From Sphaerospermopsis sp. SIO1G1 (lineage in GTDB: Bacteria; Cyanobacteriota; Cyanobacteriia; Cyanobacteriales; Nostocaceae), in contig JAAHFX010000005.1 of NCBI GenBank assembly GCA_010672785.1, positions 124,001-188,000 of the forward strand: a stretch of 64,000 nt of DNA, given 5' to 3'. A program made the position numbers and the translations under genes. Of this stretch, positions 56,240 to 64,000 are shown one piece after another (positions within the stretch are counted from its first letter, which is position 1; each line of letters starts with the position of its first letter). The notes below the pieces were generated by a model. The model was not told the origin of the DNA and did no database searches. It worked only from the letters and a program-made list of their open reading frames with translations.

Positions 56240-58471
56240 TTAACCAAACTTACCAGCAGTAGAAGCAATGAGGAAGGCTGCGTAAGTCACGATATAGCCA
56301 ACTGTGAAGTGAGCTAAACCAACTACACGAGCTTGAACGATGGATAGAGCAACGGGCTTATCTTTCCAGCGAACTAAGTTAGCTAGAGGTGTACGCTCGT
56401 GCGCCCAAACCAAGGTTTCGATTAACTCTTGCCAGTAACCTCTCCAGGAGATTAAGAACATGAAACCAGTTGCCCAAACTAGGTGTCCGAATAGGAACAT
56501 CCAAGCCCAAACAGATAGGTTGTTCATACCGTAAGCGTTGTAACCGTTGATTAACTGAGCAGAGTTAGCCCAGAGGTAATCGCGGAACCAACCCATTAGG
56601 TAGGTAGAGTTTTCGTTGAATTGTGCAACGTTACCTTGCCAAATACCTAGATGTTTCCAGTGCCAGTAGAAGGTTACCCAACCAATGGTGTTTAACATCC
56701 AGAACATTGCTAGGTAGAAGGAGTCCCAAGCGGAGATATCACAAGTACCGCCACGGCCTGGACCATCACAAGGGAACGCATAACCGAAGTCCTTTTTATC
56801 GGGCATCAGTTTAGAACCACGTGCATCCAAAGCACCTTTAACAAGTACCAAGGTGGTGGTGTGGATAGCCAAAGCGAAAGCGTGGTGAACCAAGAAGTCG
56901 CCAGGACCAATTGTTAAGAATAAGGAGTTAGCACCAGAGTTAATGGCATCTAACCAACCAGGCAACCAAACGTTACCGGCATTGGGGTAAGCTGTGTAAG
57001 CAATGCTGTCAGGGTTGGAAAGTAATACATCCAATCCATAGAGAGCTTTACCTTGAGCAGCTTGGATGAATTGAGCAAATACTGGCTCAATCAAGATTTG
57101 CTTTTCAGGAGTACCGAAAGCTACTACTACGTCGTTGTGAACGTACAAGCCCAAGGTGTGAAAACCAAGGAATAAGGATACCCAGCTAAGGTGAGAGATA
57201 ATCGCCTCTTTGTGCTGTAACATCCGGTCGAGTACGTTACCTTTGTTTTGTTGGGGATCGTAGTCACGAACCCAGAAGATTGCTGCGTGAGCAAATGCAC
57301 CAACCATCAAGAAACCAGCGATGTACTGGTGGTGGGTGTACAGTGCTGCCTGTGTAGTGTAATCCCTAGCGATGAATGCATAAGGAGGCAGAGCGTACAT
57401 ATGCTGCGCTACCAAGGAACAGATTGTTCCTAAAGCTGCCAATGCTAATGACAGTTGGAAGTGCAGGGAGTTGTTGATGGTGTCGTATAGACCTTGGTGA
57501 GGTAGGTTAAACTGACCTTCGCTCTTGCTACCGGGAACTAAACCGGATTTGGAGTTCAACATTTCTTTGATGTTGTGACCAATTCCGAATTGAGTACGGT
57601 ACATATGACCAGCAACGATGAACAGAACAGCAATTGCCAAGTGGTGGTGAGCCATGTCAGTTAACCACAAGGATTCTGTTTGGGGGTGGAAACCGCCCAA
57701 GAAAGTCAGAATTGCTGTACCTGCACCTTCAGCAGTGCCGAAAATATGACCAGCAGTATCAGGGTTCTGAGCGTATACACCCCAGTTACCTGTGAAGAAG
57801 GGGGTTAAACCTGCTGGGTGGGGAGCAACTGTTAAGAAGTTATCCCAACCTACATGGATACCACGGGATTCGGGGATGGCAACGTGAACCAAGTGACCAG
57901 TCCAAGCTAAGGAGCTAACACCGAATAAACCAGATAGGTGGTGGTTTAGACGAGGTTCAGCACTCTTGAACCAAGCTAGACTGGGGCGGAACTTGGGTTG
58001 TAAGTGTAACCAACCAGCGAACAATAACAGGCCAGCAAATAGGAGTAAACCTAAAGAGCCAATATATAGTTCTTGGTTTGTCCGCATCCCGATGGTGTAC
58101 CACCAGTGGTAAACACCGGAATAAGCAATGTTTACAGGATTGCTTGCACCAGCTTGAGTGAAAGCGTCAACGGCTGGAGAACCGAAGTGTGGGTCCCAAA
58201 TTGCATGGGCAATAGGACGAACGTGTAGGGGATCTTTGATCCACTGTTCAAAGTTACCTTGCCAGGCTACGTGGAACAGGAGGCTGGAAGCCCACAAGAA
58301 GATGATTGCCAGGTGACCGAAGTGAGTAGCGAAAATCTTTTGGTAAAGATTCTCTTCTGTCATGCCATCGTGGCTCTCAAAATCATTACCCGTGGCGATC
58401 GCATACCAAATGCGGCGCGTAGTTGGGTCCTGTGCGAGATCCTGGCTAAATTTTGGAAATTTTGTTGCCAT
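56240..58471 (-). CDS. psaB: photosystem I core protein B
   Basis: A 743-residue PsaB, the second core subunit of photosystem I in the thylakoid. It has eleven membrane helices and the FX iron-sulfur cysteines in [18 protein letters not shown]. The N-terminus ([20 protein letters not shown]) and length are standard. It follows psaA by 92 bases and ends in a strong terminator. A HIP1 site lies near its start. Confidence 0.99.
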   Translation of the reverse strand: MATKFPKFSQDLAQDPTTRRIWYAIATGNDFESHDGMTEENLYQKIFATHFGHLAIIFLWASSLLFHVAWQGNFEQWIKDPLHVRPIAHAIWDPHFGSPAVDAFTQAGASNPVNIAYSGVYHWWYTIGMRTNQELYIGSLGLLLFAGLLLFAGWLHLQPKFRPSLAWFKSAEPRLNHHLSGLFGVSSLAWTGHLVHVAIPESRGIHVGWDNFLTVAPHPAGLTPFFTGNWGVYAQNPDTAGHIFGTAEGAGTAILTFLGGFHPQTESLWLTDMAHHHLAIAVLFIVAGHMYRTQFGIGHNIKEMLNSKSGLVPGSKSEGQFNLPHQGLYDTINNSLHFQLSLALAALGTICSLVAQHMYALPPYAFIARDYTTQAALYTHHQYIAGFLMVGAFAHAAIFWVRDYDPQQNKGNVLDRMLQHKEAIISHLSWVSLFLGFHTLGLYVHNDVVVAFGTPEKQILIEPVFAQFIQAAQGKALYGLDVLLSNPDSIAYTAYPNAGNVWLPGWLDAINSGANSLFLTIGPGDFLVHHAFALAIHTTTLVLVKGALDARGSKLMPDKKDFGYAFPCDGPGRGGTCDISAWDSFYLAMFWMLNTIGWVTFYWHWKHLGIWQGNVAQFNENSTYLMGWFRDYLWANSAQLINGYNAYGMNNLSVWAWMFLFGHLVWATGFMFLISWRGYWQELIETLVWAHERTPLANLVRWKDKPVALSIVQARVVGLAHFTVGYIVTYAAFLIASTAGKFG

Positions 58472-58563
58472 AGGGTTGATGATTCCTCTGACCTTTAGCC
58501 ATTGCTATCAGTGCTATCAGGGAAATTAAGGGTTGTTACACCCAAAATTTCCGCTGAGTTTTT

Positions 58564-60822
58564 TTAACCTACTGAAAGGATATGTGCGTGGAAGAATGCC
58601 CAGGTTGTGGCGATTCCTCCTAATAGGTAGTGAGCTACACCTACTGCCCGACCTTGAGTGATGCTCAATGCACGGGGTTGAATTGTAGGAGCTACTTTCA
58701 GTTTATTATGCGCCCATACGATGGACTCAATTAGCTCTTGCCAGTAGCCACGACCACTGAACAGGAACATTAAGCTGAATGCCCAGATGAAGTGAGCGCC
58801 TAAGAACATTAGTCCATAAGCAGACAATTCACTACCGTAGGAGTTGATTACTTGTGCAGCTTGCGCCCACAAGAAGTCACGCAACCAACCGTTGATGGTG
58901 ATCGCACTTTGAGCAAAGTTACCACCAGTGATGTTACTCACTGTACCACTTGCATCTACAGTACCCCATACGTCAGACTGCATCTTCCAACTGAAGTGGA
59001 AAATTACAATTGACAAGGAGTTATACATCCAGAACAGTCCTAAGAACACGTGGTCCCAACCAGATACTTGGCAAGTACCACCACGACCTGGACCGTCGCA
59101 AGGGAAGCGGAAGCCTAAGTTGGCTTTATCTGGAATTAGACGAGAACTGCGAGCGTATAGTACACCTTTGAGTAGAATCAACACAGTCACGTGAATTGTG
59201 AAAGCGTGAATATGGTGAACCATGAAGTCCGCTGTTCCTAGAGGAATTGCAGCCGCAGCTACTTTTCCACCTACAGCTAATACATCACCACCAAACACAT
59301 AACTAACTGTGTTGAGGGCATTAGGTGCTGTTGTTCCTGGTGCTAGTGTGTGTAGGCTTTGTACCCACTGGGCAAACACTGGTTGCAATTGAATTGCTGT
59401 ATCCGAGAACATATCTTGGGGACGACCCAATGCACGCATGGTGTCGTTGTGGATGTATAAACCAAAGCTATGGAAGCCTAGGAAAATACATACCCAGTTG
59501 AGGTGAGAAATGATTGCATCACGGTGACGAATCATCCGATCCAGTAGGTTGTCTTGGTTAACTACAGGATCATAATCCCGGACCATGAAGATGGCGGCGT
59601 GAGCACCAGCACCAACAATCAAGAAACCACCAATCCACATATGATGTGTAAATAGACACAACTGTGTAGCGTAGTCAGTTGCCAAATATGGATATGGGGG
59701 CATCGCGTACATATGATGCGCGATGATGATTGTCAATGAACCCAATAAGGCTAGGTTAACTGCCAATTGAGCGTGCCATGAGGTGGTCATGACTTCGTAA
59801 AGACCTTTATGACCTTGACCGGTGAAAGGACCTTTGTGAGCTTCTAGGATATCTTTGATGCTGTGACCGATACCCCAGTTGGTGCGGTACATATGACCGG
59901 CAACAATGAACAGAACAGCTATCGCTAGGTGGTGATGAGAAATGTCTGTCATCCACAAGCCGCCTGTTACGGGGTTTAATCCGCCTTTAAAGGTCAGAAT
60001 GTCGGCATAAGCTCCCCAGTTCAAAGTGAAGAAAGGAGTCAAACCACTGGCAAACCCAGGATACAATTCTGCCATTTTTGCTGTATCAAACAGCAATTCA
60101 TGAGGCAAGGGAATATCCTTAGCTGCTACACCTGCATCCAACAATTTGTTAACTGGTGCAGAAACGTGGATTAAATGACCAGTCCATCCTAATGAACCGC
60201 AACCTAACAGTACAGATAGGTGGTGATTTAGCATAGACTCCACATTCTGGAACCATTCCAGTTTGGGAGCGCGTTTGTGGTAGTGGAACCAACCTGCAAA
60301 TAGGAATAGTCCCGCTAATACTAAACCGCCAATGGCAGTTGCATATAGTTGGAAAGAACTGGTAATACCCCAGCCGCGCCATACTTGGAACAATCCAGAG
60401 GTGATTTGAATGCCGTGGAAGCCACCGCCAACATCACCATTTAATATGCCTTGTCCCACAATAGGCCAAACTGTTTGGGCGCTAGGCTTAACTCCTAATG
60501 GATCAGCCAGCCAAGCTTCGTAGTTAGAGAATTTAGCGCCGTGGAAGATCATCCCGCTTAACCAGACTGTCACTATGGCCAGATGGCCAAAGTGTGCAGA
60601 AAAGATTTTGCGAGAAATATCTTCTAAGTCGCTTGTATGTGTATCGAAGTCATGGGCGAGGGCGTGTAGGTCCCAAATCCAGGTGGTGGTTTTTGGGCCT
60701 TTGGCTAAGGTTCTATCGAAGTGTCCTGGTTTTGCCCATCTCTCAAATGAGGTAGGTACAGGATCGTTGTCCACGATAACTTTTGCCTTTTTCTCCTCTC
60801 GCTCCGGAGGACTAATCGTCAT
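58564..60822 (-). CDS. psaA: photosystem I core protein A
   Basis: A 752-residue PsaA, the partner of PsaB that binds P700, A0 and phylloquinone. FX cysteines are present in [18 protein letters not shown]. The start ATG has AGGAGG 4 bases upstream, a strong ribosome-binding site. A long 5' region with a possible promoter lies upstream at 61019-61049. Length and N-terminus ([14 protein letters not shown]) are typical. Confidence 0.99.
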   Translation of the reverse strand: MTISPPEREEKKAKVIVDNDPVPTSFERWAKPGHFDRTLAKGPKTTTWIWDLHALAHDFDTHTSDLEDISRKIFSAHFGHLAIVTVWLSGMIFHGAKFSNYEAWLADPLGVKPSAQTVWPIVGQGILNGDVGGGFHGIQITSGLFQVWRGWGITSSFQLYATAIGGLVLAGLFLFAGWFHYHKRAPKLEWFQNVESMLNHHLSVLLGCGSLGWTGHLIHVSAPVNKLLDAGVAAKDIPLPHELLFDTAKMAELYPGFASGLTPFFTLNWGAYADILTFKGGLNPVTGGLWMTDISHHHLAIAVLFIVAGHMYRTNWGIGHSIKDILEAHKGPFTGQGHKGLYEVMTTSWHAQLAVNLALLGSLTIIIAHHMYAMPPYPYLATDYATQLCLFTHHMWIGGFLIVGAGAHAAIFMVRDYDPVVNQDNLLDRMIRHRDAIISHLNWVCIFLGFHSFGLYIHNDTMRALGRPQDMFSDTAIQLQPVFAQWVQSLHTLAPGTTAPNALNTVSYVFGGDVLAVGGKVAAAAIPLGTADFMVHHIHAFTIHVTVLILLKGVLYARSSRLIPDKANLGFRFPCDGPGRGGTCQVSGWDHVFLGLFWMYNSLSIVIFHFSWKMQSDVWGTVDASGTVSNITGGNFAQSAITINGWLRDFLWAQAAQVINSYGSELSAYGLMFLGAHFIWAFSLMFLFSGRGYWQELIESIVWAHNKLKVAPTIQPRALSITQGRAVGVAHYLLGGIATTWAFFHAHILSVG

Positions 60823-61364
60823 TCGACCTCCTCTGATAATAAGGATTGAGGAATCATGAATCCCACTGAGTAAGTAAATTTTACTCTCCGTTTCCAGTTA
60901 TTAATCTGGAGCGGTGTGGTTTATTTGTTTCTGTTGAATTATAAAGTCTCTACTTGTACTTTGTTGGAGACATTTTAACAATAATTCAAAATCGCCAGAT
61001 TTATTGTTCTGCCTGCCTTTTATATTCAAAGTAATTGCCAAAAAGTCAATAGTTTTTCCATTTTTTTTACAAACCATAACAATTCTTAAAATTTATGGCT
61101 GATTACTCTTACCGGGTGACTTTAACCATAGGTTTTATGAGTTTATGTGTTGTTTGTGCTGAAATTAAAATTTGCAACTTTTGTGATCAAAATTACTAAT
61201 TTATGAGATAGATCAGACAATCCTGATGGGATGAGAAAGTTATTACAGGATATGTGTTTCTACCATCTTCAGGATGTGAGATTTTGCTAATTACTTCTAG
61301 TGTGTAGGAAGTAGTTAAAAAAACAAAAGACCGTTTTGCCAAATATCATTACTGGATAAAGCGC
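60823..61364. other. intergenic, divergent promoter region
   Basis: 542 bases between psaA (minus) and the lipoprotein gene (plus). It holds the psaA leader and promoter and the plus-strand lipoprotein promoter. No small gene or RNA gene was recognised. Confidence 0.5.
61019..61049 (-). promoter_or_regulatory. candidate psaA promoter
   Basis: On the minus strand TTGACT (61044-61049) and TATAAA (61019-61024) are spaced by 19 bases, a little longer than the ideal 17. The leader would be about 190 bases, consistent with the long 5' regions of cyanobacterial psaA. Known HLR1 repeats were not clearly identified. Confidence 0.4.
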
Positions 61365-62738
61365 ATGAATTACAGATACAATAAAGGATTGGACAAACTC
61401 TGGCAGCGTGTGATTCCCGTCTACCGATGGGTATTCATTTTATTACTAATTGTTGGGTTAAGCAGTTGTGCGGAGGAATCTGTTGGTCAAGATGTATCTA
61501 TCGAAACTCAAACTCCATCGCCACAAATTTCTCAAGTTGCTAAAAACTTATCTGAAACTTCTGTACCAGAAGTAATTCAAGAATTAAGTTCTGCATTAGA
61601 GATTTATCAACCACAGGTATCAATATTAAGTCCTGCCAATGATGAAGTTATCACAGATAACTCTGTTGAAGTTAGTTTTCAGGTACAAGACTTACCAGTG
61701 TTTAAAGATAGTGAATGGCAATTAGGACCTCATTTACACGTAATTCTTGATAATGAGCCTTATATAGCTGTTTATGATTTAGATAAACCTTTAGTTCTCA
61801 AAGATTTATCAGCAGGTACACATACATTACGGGTATTTGCATCTCGACCTTGGCATGAAAGCTTTAAGAATGAAGGTGCTTATGCTCAAATGCAATTCCA
61901 TGTGTTAACCAAAAGCGAAGATAATAACCCCGATCCTGATTTACCTTTACTGACATATAGTCGTCCAAATGGTAGTTATGGTGCAGAACCAATTATGTTG
62001 GACTTTTATCTAACTAATGCACCTTTGCATATTGCGACTGAAAATAATCCTGAAGATACTCTTAGTAATTGGCGAATTCGCTGTACTATTAATGGTGAAA
62101 GTTTTATTTTAGATCGTTGGCAAACTGTTTATCTAAAAGGCTTTAAACCTGGTAAGAATTGGGTAGAATTGGAGTTTCTTGATAATCAAGGTAATCCTGT
62201 TAAAAATGTATTTAATAGTACGGTAAGGTTAATAAATTACCAACCTGATGGCAATGATACTCTCTCCAAAATTGTTAGGGGTGAGGTTAGTGCTGATGAT
62301 GTTCGTAGTTTTGTTAATCCTAATTACACAGCAAAAGTTCCTGTTATTCAACCTACTCCTAAATCTGAAAGTTCTGTAAAACCTGAAGTTGAAGAAACTC
62401 AAACTCCAGAAATTACAACTACTTCTAAATCTGAAAGTTCTGTAAAACCTGAAGTTGAAAAAACTCCAATTCCAGAAAATACAACTGTTCCTAAATCTGA
62501 AAGTTCTGTAAAACCTGAAGTTGAAAAAACTCAAACTCCAGAAAATACAACTACTCCTGAATCTGAAAACTCTGTAAAATCTGAAGTTGAAGAAACTCAA
62601 ACTCCAGAAAATACAACTACTCCTGAATCTGAAAACTCTGTAAAATCTGAAGTTGAAGAAACTCAAACTCCAGAAAATACAACTACTTCCAAACCTGAAA
62701 ATTCATCCTTGAATAAACCTGAAAGTCTAACCAAATAG
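61365..62738 (+). CDS. lipoprotein with five 22-residue repeats
   Basis: A 457-residue protein with a signal sequence ending in a lipobox (IVGLSSC, cysteine at about residue 35), so it should be lipid-anchored. The middle part (about 85-270) has two beta-sandwich-like stretches (VEVSFQVQDLPVFKDSEWQL; WVELEFLDNQGNPVKNVF), and the C-terminus consists of near-identical Ser/Thr/Glu-rich repeats, encoded at 62361-62690. I do not recognise the family. The tail may be a flexible surface stalk. It is convergent with the glutaminase gene. Confidence 0.8.
   Translation: MNYRYNKGLDKLWQRVIPVYRWVFILLLIVGLSSCAEESVGQDVSIETQTPSPQISQVAKNLSETSVPEVIQELSSALEIYQPQVSILSPANDEVITDNSVEVSFQVQDLPVFKDSEWQLGPHLHVILDNEPYIAVYDLDKPLVLKDLSAGTHTLRVFASRPWHESFKNEGAYAQMQFHVLTKSEDNNPDPDLPLLTYSRPNGSYGAEPIMLDFYLTNAPLHIATENNPEDTLSNWRIRCTINGESFILDRWQTVYLKGFKPGKNWVELEFLDNQGNPVKNVFNSTVRLINYQPDGNDTLSKIVRGEVSADDVRSFVNPNYTAKVPVIQPTPKSESSVKPEVEETQTPEITTTSKSESSVKPEVEKTPIPENTTVPKSESSVKPEVEKTQTPENTTTPESENSVKSEVEETQTPENTTTPESENSVKSEVEETQTPENTTTSKPENSSLNKPESLTK
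62361..62690 (+). repeat. five tandem 66-bp coding repeats
   Basis: Five in-frame copies of about 66 bases code for 22-residue units such as KSESSVKPEVEETQTPE plus five residues. Copies 4 and 5 are nearly identical, suggesting recent duplication. Such arrays often vary in number between strains. Confidence 0.85.
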
Positions 62739-62742
62739 TAAA

Positions 62743-62794
62743 AGGATGTCTGAAAAGTGTAAAATATACCTTTCATATACTTTTCAGACATCCT
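62743..62794. terminator. 16-bp palindrome between convergent genes
   Basis: AGGATGTCTGAAAAGT (62743-62758) and ACTTTTCAGACATCCT (62779-62794) are perfect inverted copies around a 20-base loop. It starts 4 bases after the lipoprotein stop and ends 8 bases before the glutaminase stop, so it may serve as a bidirectional terminator. Its ends resemble those of the MITE-like element at 48601, hinting that it derives from the same kind of transposon end. Confidence 0.65.
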
Positions 62795-62801
62795 CTGAAT
62801 A

Positions 62802-63713
62802 TTATGATTTATCTAGGGTAAAATTATTGGATAAAATTTCTATAAATTCTAAACCAAATACAGAGTTACCAAATGTATCTAAAGCAGGACTATAACAAGC
62901 GATCGCACCTTGATTTGGTACAATTGTAATTAACGTTCCACTTACCCCTGACTTCATCGGTAAACCAACTTCTTCTGCATATTTAGAAGAAATTTCATAG
63001 AGTCCACAACTTAGCATAATAGAGTTGACAAGTTGCATATTTTGATAATTAATATAATCATGGTTACAAGCTAAAACTTGACCTAATTTAGCCAAGTCTT
63101 CCACCGTTCCAGAAATACAACAAATTTGCTCATAGGTATCAATTGCTAAATCAGTATTTTGAAGATTTCCTTGCGAGTAAAGATATTGGGCGATCGCTAC
63201 ATTTATCTGGGAACGACTACTACGAACTGAAGCCAACATTTCCATATCTAAATATAGCTTACTACCTGTTAATTTATTCAACCATTGACAAAACAATTGA
63301 GTGCGATCGCTTGCATCTTTACCTGGCAATTTATCTGCTATAGTGATAGCACCACTATTAATCATAGGATTACGAGGATATCCATCATCAGCTATCAATT
63401 GTTCTAATGAATTAAAAGGCATTAATGAAGGTTGAATACCCACCCATTTTAATAATTCTTCTTGACTAAAAAATTCCAGCAGATATAAAAAAGAAAATGG
63501 TTTCACAACACTCATCAAAGGAAATCTGCAACTATCATCCCCCAAACTTAAATTATCACCTGAACAAAAGCTAATAGCGACAGCAAAATGGTCAGAGTTA
63601 GCTTGAGATAACAACGGAATACGTTGAATTACCTTTCCTCGTCTTGCTTGGGTTTTCGCTTGCTGTATCCAAAGAGATAAATTATTAATGTTTATATCTG
63701 TAAGTTTAATCAC
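62802..63713 (-). CDS. glsA: glutaminase
   Basis: A 303-residue glutaminase (serine beta-lactamase-like fold) that hydrolyses glutamine to glutamate. The catalytic pair S68-K71 is in SVVKPF, and the later GLPMKSGVSGTLITIVPN matches the conserved KSGVSG region. The start is GTG 63713. It is convergent with the lipoprotein. Three HIP1 sites lie inside. Confidence 0.95.
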   Translation of the reverse strand: MIKLTDININNLSLWIQQAKTQARRGKVIQRIPLLSQANSDHFAVAISFCSGDNLSLGDDSCRFPLMSVVKPFSFLYLLEFFSQEELLKWVGIQPSLMPFNSLEQLIADDGYPRNPMINSGAITIADKLPGKDASDRTQLFCQWLNKLTGSKLYLDMEMLASVRSSRSQINVAIAQYLYSQGNLQNTDLAIDTYEQICCISGTVEDLAKLGQVLACNHDYINYQNMQLVNSIMLSCGLYEISSKYAEEVGLPMKSGVSGTLITIVPNQGAIACYSPALDTFGNSVFGLEFIEILSNNFTLDKS

Positions 63714-63897
63714 AACTTCTATGGAAATAGTTCAAATGTAAAATAACCGCAATTAATATATCACAGAACTTACGCAAAAATCTTCCAAAACTCTATTCCT
63801 CTGCGTTCTCTGCGGTTTGATATTCTGTGACTCGTGCATAAGTCTTATATCATTAATAATAACTAAATTAAAGCCTAAATTATCAAAATTTATCAAG

Positions 63898-64000
63898 ATG
63901 TACCATCGAGTTAGAACACCAGAATTACCACAAAACAATCCTTGGTTAAATACGGAAAAACCACTATCCTTAAAATCCTTAAGAGGAAGAATTGTAATTC
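63898..64000 (+). CDS. thioredoxin-like / NHL-repeat protein, N-terminal end (partial)
   Basis: An open frame starting at ATG 63898 runs to the window edge and encodes 34 residues: MYHRVRTPELPQNNPWLNTE, then KPLSLKSLRGRIVI. The RTPELPQN, PWLN and PLSLKSLRGRIVI motifs match the N-terminus of cyanobacterial redoxin/NHL-repeat proteins, in which the redox motif follows at about residue 45. The rest is outside the window. The start is supported by the fit to the family rather than by a clear ribosome-binding site. Confidence 0.75.
   Translation, partial: MYHRVRTPELPQNNPWLNTEKPLSLKSLRGRIVI

Noticed and set aside
62229..62666. 145-residue minus-strand frame with repeated Phe/Arg/Ser motifs
   Set aside because: It is the reverse strand of the 66-base coding repeats in the lipoprotein gene and is a shadow of them.
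63753..63938. 61-residue minus-strand frame near the right end
   Set aside because: It covers an intergenic repeat-like stretch and the start of the plus-strand redoxin gene; no support.
1..64000. tRNA, rRNA and CRISPR arrays
   Set aside because: I looked for T-loop-like sequences and regularly spaced direct repeats and found none convincing; the repeats seen are short tandem or palindromic types.

Overview
The window comes from a cyanobacterium, most likely a filamentous heterocyst-forming (Nostocales-type) strain. The evidence is psaA and psaB for photosystem I, a Tic20-family protein, 18 HIP1 octamers (GCGATCGC), a short heptamer tandem repeat (10 copies of GTGATTG) of the kind common in Nostocales, and clearly AT-rich DNA. 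No rRNA, tRNA or CRISPR array was seen.

Left part (1-30.5 kb): a nucleotide-sugar start (3' end of a UDP-glucuronate decarboxylase, then UDP-glucose 6-dehydrogenase, plus strand), then a large exopolysaccharide island all on the minus strand (about 3.1-30.5 kb). It holds a Wzc-like tyrosine autokinase, a Wzm/Wzt ABC exporter, eight glycosyltransferases (six GT4-like between 6.4 and 17.1 kb and at 29-30.5 kb, one GT2, one weakly assigned), a Wzy-like membrane protein, two hexapeptide acyltransferases, a sulfotransferase, a pyruvyltransferase, three methyltransferases, a GDP-fucose-synthase-like epimerase, a Nudix hydrolase and an RTX calcium-binding protein. Together they predict a cell-surface polymer decorated with sulfate, acyl, pyruvyl and methyl groups. 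Only two HIP1 sites lie between 1.2 and 29.8 kb (12.9 kb and the edge), which fits horizontal acquisition.

Middle (31-43.9 kb): housekeeping genes: cinA, glyA, a small Cys-rich protein, Tic20-like, FAH-family hydrolase, rpsF, a coiled-coil protein, a STAS protein, DedA, argG, GT2, exbD/exbB, and a YkvA-like protein.

Accessory block (43.9-56.1 kb): the most unusual part. A compact plus-strand cassette encodes an unrecognised helical protein, a QueC-like PP-loop enzyme, an XRE/ImmA-IrrE-type protein whose HEXXH motif reads HGYLH, and a PIN-domain protein. It is followed by a MITE-like element, a response regulator/thioredoxin-reductase-like fusion without the CxxC, a COG3650-like secreted protein, an iron-sulfur photolyase, an orphan sugar permease, and an RloA/RloB (AbiL-like) pair.

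Right end (56.2-64 kb): psaB and psaA with a strong terminator, a lipoprotein with five 22-residue repeats, a glutaminase, and the start of a thioredoxin-like/NHL protein cut by the window edge.
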